Shown here in pieces: positions 25,926 to 33,677 of a stretch of 64,000 bases of DNA. Numbering within the stretch: the first letter of the stretch is position 1; each line of letters starts with the position of its first letter. The translations under genes and the position numbers were made by a program. The notes beneath the pieces were generated by a model. That model was not told where the DNA came from and did no database searches. It saw nothing but the letters and a program-made list of their open reading frames with translations. This stretch comes from CAYQNU01 sp964419055 (GTDB lineage Bacteria; Bacteroidota; Bacteroidia; Flavobacteriales_D; Parvicellaceae): positions 1-64,000 of the forward strand of contig CAYQNU010000016.1 in assembly GCA_964419055.1 (NCBI GenBank), given 5' to 3'.

Positions 25926-27209
25926 ATGAGTTATATAGCAAAAATTCACGCACGTCAAATTTTAGATTCAAGAGGTAATCCAACTATTGAAGTAGAAGTA
26001 TTCACGGATGGAGGTATTATGGGAAGAGCTGCTGTACCATCAGGTGCTTCAACAGGCATACACGAAGCGGTGGAGCTTAGAGATGGAGATAAGGACGTTT
26101 ATTTAGGAAAGGGCGTTTTAAAGGCTGTAGATAACGTAATAAACACGCTACATGAAGAATTAAATGGAGCGTACATCTTCGATCAAAATTTGATTGATAG
26201 AGCGATGTGCTCGATTGATAATACAGATAATAAAGGAAAACTAGGAGCTAATGCAATTTTAGGGGTTTCGATGGCTGTTGCAAAAGCTGCTGCTCAAACT
26301 GCCGGACAATCGCTGTACAGATATATTGGAGGAGTAAATGCCAATACATTACCTGTTCCAATGATGAATATATTGAATGGAGGATCTCATGCTGATAATA
26401 AAATTGACATTCAGGAATTTATGATTATGCCTTTTGGGGCTACTTCATTTAGTCATGGGTTGAGAATGGGAACAGAAGTTTTTCATGCGTTGAAAGGTGT
26501 GCTAAAATCAAAAGGAATGTCAACCAATGTAGGTGATGAGGGTGGTTTTGCACCCAATTTAAATTCTAATGAAGAAGCCATTGAAGTGGTTCTTCAAGCT
26601 ATTGAAAAAGCAGGGTATAAACCAGGTATTGATATTTGGATCGCTTTAGATGCTGCATCATCTGAATTTTATTCTAAAGAAACTAAAAAATATACATTTG
26701 AATCAACAGGAGATGTAAGAACTTCATCTGAAATGGTTAGTTTTTGGAAAGATTGGGCAAATAAATACCCAATTGCTTCTATTGAAGATGGAATGGATGA
26801 AGATGATTGGACGGGTTGGAAAGAATTAACAGATGCTGTGGGTTCTAAATGTCAATTAGTAGGCGATGATTTGTTTGTTACCAATGTAAAGAGATTATCT
26901 AGAGGAATTAACGAAGGAATTGCCAATTCAATTTTAGTTAAAGTAAACCAAATTGGTACTTTGACGGAAACTATTGATGCTGTGAATATGGCTCATAGAA
27001 ATCAATACACCTCGGTTATGAGTCATAGAAGTGGTGAAACGGAAGATACTACTATAGCTGATTTAGCAGTGGCATTAAATACAGGTCAAATAAAAACAGG
27101 GTCAGCTTCTCGTTCAGACCGTATGGCAAAATACAATCAATTGTTGAGAATTGAAGAGGAGTTGGGCAAAATGGCCAATTACCCAGGAAAGAATTTTAAA
27201 TTTATATAA
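25926..27209 (+). CDS. eno: Enolase
   Basis: Glycolytic enzyme converting 2-phosphoglycerate to phosphoenolpyruvate. The 427-aa protein shows ARQILDSRGNPTIEVEV, PSGASTGIHEAVELRD, NGGSHADNKIDIQEFMI, GDEGGFAPN, the metal ligands (Asp in ALDAASSEFY, Glu in SIEDGMDEDDW, Asp in VGDDLFVTN) and catalytic Lys in LVKVNQIGTLTET plus SHRSGETED. A terminator follows at 27230-27257. Confidence 0.98.
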   Translation: MSYIAKIHARQILDSRGNPTIEVEVFTDGGIMGRAAVPSGASTGIHEAVELRDGDKDVYLGKGVLKAVDNVINTLHEELNGAYIFDQNLIDRAMCSIDNTDNKGKLGANAILGVSMAVAKAAAQTAGQSLYRYIGGVNANTLPVPMMNILNGGSHADNKIDIQEFMIMPFGATSFSHGLRMGTEVFHALKGVLKSKGMSTNVGDEGGFAPNLNSNEEAIEVVLQAIEKAGYKPGIDIWIALDAASSEFYSKETKKYTFESTGDVRTSSEMVSFWKDWANKYPIASIEDGMDEDDWTGWKELTDAVGSKCQLVGDDLFVTNVKRLSRGINEGIANSILVKVNQIGTLTETIDAVNMAHRNQYTSVMSHRSGETEDTTIADLAVALNTGQIKTGSASRSDRMAKYNQLLRIEEELGKMANYPGKNFKFI

Positions 27210-27229
27210 TTGATTTAAAACATTAAAAC

Positions 27230-27257
27230 AAGGACAGTACTATACGCTGTCCTTTTT
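27230..27257 (+). terminator. Intrinsic terminator after eno
   Basis: AAGGACAG (27230-27237) and CTGTCCTT (27247-27254) form a perfect 8-bp stem with a 9-nt loop, followed by a T run, 20 bp past the eno stop codon. Confidence 0.85.
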
Positions 27258-27316
27258 AATATCGTTAAACTTCTGTTATTATATCAATAATTGATGTATT
27301 GAATTATGGAATGTCC

Positions 27317-27353
27317 ATATACCTATTTAAATCAATTATTCTAATAGGTATAT
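27317..27353. repeat. 11-bp inverted repeat
   Basis: ATATACCTATT (27317-27327) and its exact reverse complement (27343-27353) are separated by 15 bp. AT-rich, no T-tract of terminator type follows, and no gene end is close. Confidence 0.7.
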
Positions 27354-27433
27354 TAGATAGCATCCCCGACCTTAAATAGTTTAATCTAAAAAATCAAGAG
27401 AAATGAAAGGTAATGAACCTATGTTTGAGCTCA

Positions 27434-27470
27434 GCTGTCAATAATTTCAATAGAAATTATTGGTAACAGC
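27434..27470. repeat. Hairpin with 10-bp core
   Basis: CAATAATTTC (27439-27448) pairs perfectly with GAAATTATTG (27453-27462) around a 4-nt loop. Outer GCTGT and ACAGC can extend the stem across a 3-nt bulge, giving a longer, GC-capped structure at 27434-27470. Confidence 0.7.
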
Positions 27471-27544
27471 GTTTGCGAGTTTGGGTGAATGACTGGAATG
27501 TTCTTTGATTTTTGATTGAACTATTTTGAGTCTTGATTTTTGCT

Positions 27545-27568
27545 CCACTTTGTATCAAGACAAAGTGG
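27545..27568. repeat. 9-bp inverted repeat
   Basis: CCACTTTGT (27545-27553) and ACAAAGTGG (27560-27568) with loop ATCAAG. The phrase resembles short dispersed units I have seen in other Bacteroidota intergenic DNA, but no second copy was found in this window. Confidence 0.65.
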
Positions 27569-27648
27569 AAAAATATAAAATGAAACTAGAATCAAAATGA
27601 AAAGGAAAACCCTTGGTAATATTGATTTCTCATGTTAAAATAAATTGT

Positions 27649-28005
27649 ATGGAAGAAAATATTGTCACAATTACTGTAATCGATCGGGTAGGAGTGGAAC
27701 ATACTTTAAAAGCTCCAACCGATATGAATATGAACATGATGGAGTTGTGCAAAAGTTATGAATTGCCTGTAGAAGGCACTTGTGGCGGAATGGCCTTATG
27801 TGCTTCTTGTCAAATATATATATTAACAGATCACGTACCTTTAGACAGAAAAGAAGGTGAGCAAGCTATGTTAGACGAAGCCTATAATGTAAAAGAAAAT
27901 AGCCGTTTGGGTTGTCAAATACCCATTACAAATGAGTTGGATGGCTTAAGGGTTCAATTAGCGCCAGTTGCTCCTGTAGCTAGTTTCTCAAATGATGATT
28001 GGTAG
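27649..28005 (+). CDS. 2Fe-2S ferredoxin, adrenodoxin type
   Basis: A 118-aa electron carrier. The cluster ligands are Cys45, Cys51, Cys54 (TCGGMALCASC, spacing C-x5-C-x2-C) and Cys89 (RLGCQI), the adrenodoxin/ISC-ferredoxin arrangement. The start is set at the ATG at 27649 (MEENIVTITV); the frame is open 12 codons further upstream but that extension is not family-like. It is convergent with nadE, with only 10 bp between stops. Its redox partner is not evident nearby. Confidence 0.9.
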   Translation: MEENIVTITVIDRVGVEHTLKAPTDMNMNMMELCKSYELPVEGTCGGMALCASCQIYILTDHVPLDRKEGEQAMLDEAYNVKENSRLGCQIPITNELDGLRVQLAPVAPVASFSNDDW

Positions 28006-28015
28006 AGACCATCTT

Positions 28016-28792
28016 TTACCTTGGAAGTATACAAACAGGAATGGGTTGCATTTTGTGCTGATTGGCTTTATTTAATTTTCTATAAATTGCCAATACCGTT
28101 TGCTGACGTTCTGTTAATCCATTCGTTTCATTTTTCAACTCAGAAGTGTCATATTCCATTGCCCATTCCAATTCTGGGTAACTAGCACCTATTTGGTCTT
28201 CGTCACTCCTATCATCATCCCATAATCCATCGGTAGGTTTGGCCAATTGAATGGAATCTATGATTTTTAGCTCTTTGGCTAGTTCAAAAACTTCTGTTTT
28301 AGTCAAGTCAGCAATAGGTGAAATATCCACACCACCATCACCATATTTCGTGAAAAATCCAATTCCAAAATCTTCAATTTTATTTCCTGTACCGGCAACA
28401 AGATAACCGTGATGGCCAGCAAAAGAATAGAGAGCTGTCATTCTCAAACGGGCTCTTACATTTGCCATAGTTAAATGGTCTTGAATAGCTGAAGGTAAAT
28501 CAGAAGATATCATTTCAAATGTTTTGGTTAAGTCAACAACATCAGAACTTACATTTTCAAATTGATTTTTTAACCATTTAATATGCTCATTGCTTCTATC
28601 TAATTGAGATATGGGCTGTAAAATGGGTAAATTTAAAGCAATTACTTTTTTACCTGTCAGTGCACATAGTGTAGATGTTACAGCGCTGTCAATTCCTCCT
28701 GAAATGCCAATTACAAAGCCCTTTATGTTTGATTTATTTGCGTAATCGGAAAGCCAATTAACTATAAAATCTATTTTTTCTTTTGAATTCAT
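28016..28792 (-). CDS. nadE: NAD synthetase, ammonia-dependent type
   Basis: Makes NAD from deamido-NAD, ATP and ammonia. The 258-aa protein has the PP-loop SGGIDS (residues 31-36), the RARLRMTALYSFAG dimer segment, AGTGNKIEDFGIGFFTKYGDGGVDISPIADL and PTDGLWDDDRSDEDQIGASYPELEWAM. No glutaminase domain is fused. Located 1 bp after the YeiH-type gene, and near gldB; the nadE-gldB neighbourhood is known from other flavobacteria, though here nadE is on the opposite strand. Confidence 0.95.
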   Translation of the reverse strand: MNSKEKIDFIVNWLSDYANKSNIKGFVIGISGGIDSAVTSTLCALTGKKVIALNLPILQPISQLDRSNEHIKWLKNQFENVSSDVVDLTKTFEMISSDLPSAIQDHLTMANVRARLRMTALYSFAGHHGYLVAGTGNKIEDFGIGFFTKYGDGGVDISPIADLTKTEVFELAKELKIIDSIQLAKPTDGLWDDDRSDEDQIGASYPELEWAMEYDTSELKNETNGLTERQQTVLAIYRKLNKANQHKMQPIPVCILPR

Positions 28793-28793
28793 A

Positions 28794-29768
28794 TTAACGT
28801 AATAAGAAAAGCAAAGCTATTAAAAATAACAATTGTAAAATAAAAATTATTGCTCCAAACAGCAATCCTTTTCTTGCAGAAGTTAACAGTGTTTTAAAAC
28901 CAACTTTTAAGCCTATGGCAGTCATTGCAATTGTTAAAGAAACTTTACCTAAAAACGACATAGCGTCCAAAAATCCCTTGGTAAAAGTGAAATAAGATAC
29001 TATTATTGAAATAATAACAAAGGCCCATAAATACCAAGGCAATTTTAAGTGTTTTTTCCAATGCGTATCTTTATCCTTATTAATAAAAATAGTGAAAAAT
29101 ATTAAGGCAGGCGATAATAAAGCCACTCGAGCTAGTTTTACCATTAAGGATAAGTCACCAATAGATTGACTCATAGCATATCCTGCTCCAACTACATTTC
29201 CTACAGCATGCAAACTACCACCAATCAATACAGCCATTTCAATATCGGTCATTCCCATATTAGGAAGGAGTAAAGGAAGCAACAACATACCAATTACCCC
29301 AAAAAGGTTAACTACTGCCAATGAAACACCAATATCTTCTTTATTATCTTTAAATGTTGGAGCCAACGCAGCGATGGCCGATGAACCGCATATAGCCGTG
29401 CCAAATCCTACTAGATACCCTACGTTACTTGGGCAATGTAATTTATTGGATAAAACTCTTGTGCTTATTAAAAGGAAAACAATCATTAAGAAAATGATCA
29501 AAACGTTCTCCCAACCAATTTTGTTGATATCGCCATAATTAATTCCAAAAGCTAAGAATATGATGGAAAGTTCCAATAATTTCGAACTGGTGAACGTAAT
29601 TCCTGGAGAATAATGGGTTGGTATTTTAAAAGCATTTCCGATAAGAATACCCAATAAAAGACCTAATAGAATAGCGTTAAAAAAACTGAAAAAATGAGCA
29701 ACAATTAAGGAGCTTGTGCCAATAAACAAGGAAAGAAGTAGACCACTTAAATGGGTTTTGTTAATCAT
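28794..29768 (-). CDS. YeiH-family putative sulfate exporter
   Basis: A 324-aa integral membrane protein with about ten hydrophobic segments. Motifs GFGTAICGSSAIAALAPTFK (about residues 122-141) and GGSLHAVGNVVGAGYAMSQS mark the UPF0324/YeiH family. The biological substrate is not firmly known; sulfate export is the name given to the family. It shares a transcript with nadE, from a -7 element TACCTTTG at 29798-29805. Confidence 0.88.
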   Translation of the reverse strand: MINKTHLSGLLLSLFIGTSSLIVAHFFSFFNAILLGLLLGILIGNAFKIPTHYSPGITFTSSKLLELSIIFLAFGINYGDINKIGWENVLIIFLMIVFLLISTRVLSNKLHCPSNVGYLVGFGTAICGSSAIAALAPTFKDNKEDIGVSLAVVNLFGVIGMLLLPLLLPNMGMTDIEMAVLIGGSLHAVGNVVGAGYAMSQSIGDLSLMVKLARVALLSPALIFFTIFINKDKDTHWKKHLKLPWYLWAFVIISIIVSYFTFTKGFLDAMSFLGKVSLTIAMTAIGLKVGFKTLLTSARKGLLFGAIIFILQLLFLIALLFLLR

Positions 29769-29797
29769 TATTTTTTGAATTAATGAATTGGATTCAT

Positions 29798-29805
29798 CAA
29801 AGGTA
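29798..29805 (-). promoter_or_regulatory. -7 promoter element of the yeiH-like gene
   Basis: The minus strand reads TACCTTTG, a perfect TAnnTTTG match, 29 bp before the start at 29768. Confidence 0.55.
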
Positions 29806-29846
29806 CTTTGTTTGAGGTAATCGATAAGTAGCTTTTGTTACACAAA

Positions 29847-29886
29847 ATAAAAAAAGGAGCAAGATAAAAATCTGCTCCTTTTCTTT
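29847..29886 (-). terminator. Terminator after the outer-membrane protein gene
   Basis: AAAAGGAGCA (29851-29860) and TGCTCCTTTT (29872-29881) form a perfect 10-bp stem with an 11-nt loop. On the minus strand it is followed by a T-rich run, 16 bp past the stop of the gene at 29902-30744. Confidence 0.85.
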
Positions 29887-29901
29887 TATAAATTAAAACG
29901 A

Positions 29902-30744
29902 TTAAAATAATATACCCAAAGTTAAGGTGATTGCACCTGGTAATGTTTTGTAACCACCAGAAACATATTTCCCAGGGTTGATTACATCTGGTTTTTGAGA
30001 GTATTTATCATTTGATTTTAAATAACTTGTAAAAAAATGATTGTAGTGTAATGCAAAGAACATAGATGTTGTACCTGAAAAGTTGTATTCAGCTCCACCA
30101 CCAACTACCAGACCTGCTCTAATTGGAACAATACTTTTACTTAAGTTTAAATCCTCGTTTGTATAGGCTATAGTATATTGATTAGTAGCAGTATCTAATG
30201 AACGTCCAGAATCATTAGCTCTTGATTTTGTAGCAAATGCTAAATTAGCACCAAATTGACCAAAGTAAGTTAAATAACCAATTTCTTTGGTCTTCATTTT
30301 CAATATAAGAGGAATGTTGATATAGTTAGTTTTGAAACTTCTTTTATCCATTAAAAATGAACGTTGATTGACTGTGTCAAAAGTTCCATTCTCATTAAAT
30401 TCAACTAATTCAGAATTCTTGTCTAATATATAAGTAATAGCATCGGCCTCTGGTGCTCCAACATAATCCAATTTGTAAGAAGAGGTTTTAAGAGATAATC
30501 CGCTCACAAATGAAAAATTATTAGCCAATCTAAATTCTAATTGCATCCCCCAATCAAAACCAACTCCAACACCACCATTTAATAATTTCTTTTTATTGCT
30601 TGAATTTAACCAATCAAATGATGTTCCGACTTGTAATCCAAATCTAAAATTTTTGATTTCGTTATCCTCTGTTACAGAAACTTGACTGTAATTTAGTTGT
30701 TGAAATCCTAACAAAACGGCAGTTAAAATAAATATTTTTTTCAT
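29902..30744 (-). CDS. Outer-membrane beta-barrel protein, PorT-like fold
   Basis: A 280-aa protein with an N-terminal signal peptide (cut about residue 20, LNYSQ), then alternating amphipathic beta segments (FRFGLQVGTSFDW, GVGVGFDWGMQLEFRL, FVSGLSLKTSSY, GYLTYFGQFGANLAF, IRAGLVVGGGAEYNF, TLTLGILF at the end). This is the OMP_b-brl/PorT-type barrel found in many Bacteroidota proteins. A link to the adjacent T9SS genes is possible but unproven. -7 element TAATTTCG lies at 30775-30782. Confidence 0.82.
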   Translation of the reverse strand: MKKIFILTAVLLGFQQLNYSQVSVTEDNEIKNFRFGLQVGTSFDWLNSSNKKKLLNGGVGVGFDWGMQLEFRLANNFSFVSGLSLKTSSYKLDYVGAPEADAITYILDKNSELVEFNENGTFDTVNQRSFLMDKRSFKTNYINIPLILKMKTKEIGYLTYFGQFGANLAFATKSRANDSGRSLDTATNQYTIAYTNEDLNLSKSIVPIRAGLVVGGGAEYNFSGTTSMFFALHYNHFFTSYLKSNDKYSQKPDVINPGKYVSGGYKTLPGAITLTLGILF

Positions 30745-30774
30745 TTTTTATAATTTTATGAATATAATTGACTG

Positions 30775-30782
30775 CGAAATTA
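30775..30782 (-). promoter_or_regulatory. -7-like element upstream of the barrel-protein gene
   Basis: TAATTTCG on the minus strand is a one-mismatch TAnnTTTG, 30 bp upstream of the start codon, in the short gap shared with the divergent gldB. Confidence 0.4.
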
Positions 30783-30810
30783 ATATAAATTCAGATTTTT
30801 GCGCTACATT

Positions 30811-31851
30811 ATGATGAAAATAAAACAATCTTCTTTAAAACGACTTTTTCGTTTTTTCAATATTCTATGGGCAATTCCTCTTTTTTTGAGCTGTAATTCC
30901 AATCCATTAGACGTGGATGTTAGTGAAATAGAGGTTCAATTAACCGTGCAAAGGATGGAAAAGGATATGATGGGTTATTCAGGAAACGATTACAGTGAGT
31001 TGAATAATCAATTGATACAAAAATACGGAGTACTTTATGAAATTTGGATGACTAATATGTTAGGAGAAGTTCCTCCTTCCGATCCAATAGCTCCCGAAAG
31101 CCTTAAATTGTTTCTAAATCATCCAGACATGACCGAGATTTTTAAAGAAATAAATCTAAAGTTTGATGATTTTAGTCCCTATGAAGAAAAGTTTAAGGAG
31201 TGTTTCCAATATTATAAATATTATTTCCCAGATTCTGTAGTTCCAACGATCATTACCTTTTACAGTAATTTTAATGCAAATGTGTTTCCTTATGGTAATC
31301 ACTTAGCAATTGGACTAGACATGTATTTAGGGGCCGATCATCCTATAGTCAACTCCATACCTAAAGATATGTTTCCCCAATATATTAAAGATAGGATGGA
31401 TGAAAAATATTTAGTTGCTGATGGAATGAAATTTTGGCTATTGAGCAAATTTGCTAATGAAGAACAATCCGATTTTTTAAGCACAATAGTTTCACTTGGA
31501 AAAGTAATGTATTTATTGGATTGTGTGTTACCAAATGAAAAAGATGAGATTAAAATTGGATATACAGAATCTCAATTACTTTGGTGCAAGGATTTCGAAA
31601 CCAAAATATGGCAAACTATTGTAGATGAAAAAGTGCTCTATAGTAAAGATAAGTTGGTGATTATGCAATATCTGAATGAAGGGCCTTTTACTAAAGATTA
31701 TCCTCATGAATCACCCTCACGATTAGGTGTTTGGTTAGGATGGCAGATAGTAAGAGATTATATGGAGTACACGGGTGCCTCGGTTGATGAATTATTAAAA
31801 CAAAAAAGCGCTAAAGTGATTTTAAAACATTATTCTCAAGGCGAACGATAG
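30811..31851 (+). CDS. gldB: Gliding motility lipoprotein GldB
   Basis: A lipoprotein needed for gliding in Flavobacterium johnsoniae; its molecular role is not settled. The protein starts MMKIKQSS at 30811 (346 aa); a TTG at 30799 would add four residues. A signal with lipobox (PLFLSCNSN) precedes the mature part, which shows the GldB pattern: RMEKDMMGY, FYSNFNANVFPYGNHLAIGLDMYLGADHPI, the conserved QYLNEGPFTKDYPHESPSRLGVWLGWQIVRDYM. GldC follows 94 bp later. Confidence 0.93.
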   Translation: MMKIKQSSLKRLFRFFNILWAIPLFLSCNSNPLDVDVSEIEVQLTVQRMEKDMMGYSGNDYSELNNQLIQKYGVLYEIWMTNMLGEVPPSDPIAPESLKLFLNHPDMTEIFKEINLKFDDFSPYEEKFKECFQYYKYYFPDSVVPTIITFYSNFNANVFPYGNHLAIGLDMYLGADHPIVNSIPKDMFPQYIKDRMDEKYLVADGMKFWLLSKFANEEQSDFLSTIVSLGKVMYLLDCVLPNEKDEIKIGYTESQLLWCKDFETKIWQTIVDEKVLYSKDKLVIMQYLNEGPFTKDYPHESPSRLGVWLGWQIVRDYMEYTGASVDELLKQKSAKVILKHYSQGER

Positions 31852-31945
31852 ATTTGAGAAGAGTTATTACTTTTACAAAATAAAAAAAGGGTCGTAAATT
31901 AAGTGAAGAGTATTTCGCATTATTTAAAATAATAAATGGTATTCA

Positions 31946-32287
31946 ATGAAAGAAATTAAAATAAAGGTAGGATTAGACGAAAATAATATTCCTGATAAAA
32001 TGTATTGGCAGGCTGAGGGAACGGAATCTGATGATAACCAAGCCAAGGCAATGTTATTGTCTATTTGGGATTTGAAAGATCAAAACACCTTTAAGATAGA
32101 TTTATGGACTAAAGATATGACTGTAGAAGAAATGAAGAAATTCTATTTTCAAACGTTTATTACCATGGCAGATTCTTTGGAGAAGTCTACTGGTGAAGAT
32201 GGTATGGCTGATGCTTTGAGAGATTTTGCGGATTTTTTTGGTGAAAAGTTGGGGATCATACCCAAAACAGGGAAGTTTGATAAATAG
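31946..32287 (+). CDS. gldC: Gliding motility protein GldC
   Basis: Small soluble protein encoded after gldB in flavobacteria; its loss only partly impairs gliding in F. johnsoniae. The 113-aa product shows EIKIKVGLDENNIPDKMYWQAEG, the KAMLLSIWDL segment and a DALRDFADFFGEKLGI ending, all GldC features. No signal peptide. About 340 bp separate it from porP. Confidence 0.93.
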   Translation: MKEIKIKVGLDENNIPDKMYWQAEGTESDDNQAKAMLLSIWDLKDQNTFKIDLWTKDMTVEEMKKFYFQTFITMADSLEKSTGEDGMADALRDFADFFGEKLGIIPKTGKFDK

Positions 32288-32417
32288 ATTCTTAAGGTTC
32301 GATAATACCTTGTAGTAATCCATTTAAAGAGTAAATAATATCCTTCAAATATTCTTAATTAGTTTGAGTTTAGATAGTTGATTAACTTTTGACCATATTT
32401 GGGATACAATTTAATTA

Positions 32418-32474
32418 ATATCTACAATATTTAATCTCAAATCTACATTCTAAAATCTACCATCGTAAATCTAC
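32418..32474. repeat. Phased AAATCTAC direct repeats
   Basis: AAATCTAC occurs at 32439-32446, 32453-32460 and 32467-32474, exactly 14 bp apart, with a near copy ATATCTAC at 32418-32425, 21 bp earlier. All spacings are multiples of 7. Confidence 0.7.
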
Positions 32475-32532
32475 AATCTGCAATTGCTTTTCATCTTTCA
32501 ATTTGTATTTTTTTAACAAAAACTTGTAGAAA

Positions 32533-32565
32533 TTTTTGAAAGTTTCAAAAAAAGTTATACTTTTA
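32533..32565 (+). promoter_or_regulatory. Promoter and palindrome upstream of porP
   Basis: TTTTTG (32533-32538) as -33 and TACTTTTA (32558-32565, one mismatch to TAnnTTTG) are 19 nt apart. The -33 element is embedded in a perfect 19-bp palindrome (TTTTTGAAA, central G at 32542, TTTCAAAAA, 32533-32551). A regulator bound there would compete with sigma; that is inference. Confidence 0.55.
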
Positions 32566-32625
32566 CGACTTTGTAACTAGGCACAAAATACAAAGAAATA
32601 ACCTAATTAACTAATATTCAATACA

Positions 32626-33558
32626 ATGAAGAAAGTTTTATACGCGTTTTCAATGGCTCTGCTAGGGCTTACTTCTAGCATGACAGCACAACAAGATTAT
32701 CAATTTACACATTACATGTATGATAATTTATCTTTTAACCCTGGGTACGCAGGATTAAATAAGTCTATTTGTGGAACTATGTTGTTTCGACAACAATGGG
32801 CAGGTTTTGAGGGTAGACCTCAAACAGGGTTGTTAAACATCCATGCTCCAGTTAAAATGTTAAGAGGAGGATTGGGTTTGACATACGTAAATGATCAATT
32901 AGGTTTTGAGAAAAATAATATGGCAAGATTAGCCTATTCATACCATTTAGGTTTAGGTGCAGGTGATTTAGGAATAGGTGTTTCTGCAGGTATTATTCAG
33001 AAAAGTATTGATGCAGGCTGGATTACTCCAGATGGTACGCCTTGGGCAAATGACGGTAGTATTGCAGCTCAAAATGCATCTGATTTAGTTCCAGATATTA
33101 ACTTTGGAGTGTTTTATCAAACTTCTGAGTTATATATGGGGATATCTGCCACTCACTTAGGACAGTTTAATATGGATGCTTTAAATCTTAAAAACGTTCA
33201 CCATTATTTTATTACTGCAGGTTATTTTTACAATATTAATAATCAATGGCAATTACGTCCTTCAGTATTGGTGAAATCTGATGCTGCATCTACTCAAATT
33301 GATTTAAATGTAAATGTATTATTTAACAAGATGGTTTGGGCAGGTGTAAGTTACCGTTTTGCTGATGCTGTAGCACCAATGTTAGGGTATCAAAAACAAA
33401 TTGGAGGAGGTTTAATGAGAATTGGTTATGCCTATGATGTAACCACTTCTAAGTTGAAAGGTTATAGTAATGGTTCACACGATATAATGGTGAATTACTG
33501 CTTTAATTTAGATAAACCAATACCTGTACAGAAATCAAAAAACCCCAGATTTTTATAA
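32626..33558 (+). CDS. T9SS outer-membrane protein PorP/SprF family
   Basis: A 310-aa outer-membrane barrel of the PorP/SprF family, involved in T9SS-dependent attachment or secretion of surface proteins. A signal peptide (about residues 1-20) is followed by the hallmark QQDYQFTHYMYDNLSFNPGYAG. Later strands include PVKMLRGGLGLTYVNDQLGF, AYSYHLGLGAGDLGIGVSAG and RIGYAYDVTTSKL. It precedes gldK, as sprF/porP does in other Bacteroidota, and is the first gene of the T9SS unit. Confidence 0.92.
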   Translation: MKKVLYAFSMALLGLTSSMTAQQDYQFTHYMYDNLSFNPGYAGLNKSICGTMLFRQQWAGFEGRPQTGLLNIHAPVKMLRGGLGLTYVNDQLGFEKNNMARLAYSYHLGLGAGDLGIGVSAGIIQKSIDAGWITPDGTPWANDGSIAAQNASDLVPDINFGVFYQTSELYMGISATHLGQFNMDALNLKNVHHYFITAGYFYNINNQWQLRPSVLVKSDAASTQIDLNVNVLFNKMVWAGVSYRFADAVAPMLGYQKQIGGGLMRIGYAYDVTTSKLKGYSNGSHDIMVNYCFNLDKPIPVQKSKNPRFL

Positions 33559-33677
33559 TTTATTAACAAATTTTGAAACCAAAGTTATTTAGCTTCGTTA
33601 GAGTCAGTTCAAAACCAGAAAATATCAACAATGGAGAGTTGAAAAACTAGCCGGAAGTTAAATTAAAAAAGGGTAGC

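Larger units (their letters stand above)
27258..27648. other. Gene-free stretch with three hairpins
   Basis: About 390 bp without a plausible gene separate the eno terminator from the ferredoxin gene. It holds three separate perfect inverted repeats (27317-27353, 27439-27462 and 27545-27568), listed individually. The makeup suggests remnants of small dispersed elements or a structured RNA; I cannot tell which. Confidence 0.6.
32288..32625. other. Intergenic region with heptad-phased repeats and T9SS promoter
   Basis: This 338-bp gap holds no gene. It has short direct repeats (32418-32474), then a promoter with an overlapping palindrome (32533-32565), then a leader of about 55 nt up to the porP start. 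Confidence 0.6.

Noticed and set aside
19835..27330. Shared 14-mer ATATACCTATTTAA at 19839 and 27317
   Set aside because: Two AT-rich copies are close to chance in a low-GC window and the contexts differ (a -7 element in one, an inverted repeat in the other).
32418..32474. CRISPR-like array
   Set aside because: Repeat units are 8 bp with 6-bp gaps, far too short, and no cas genes are present.
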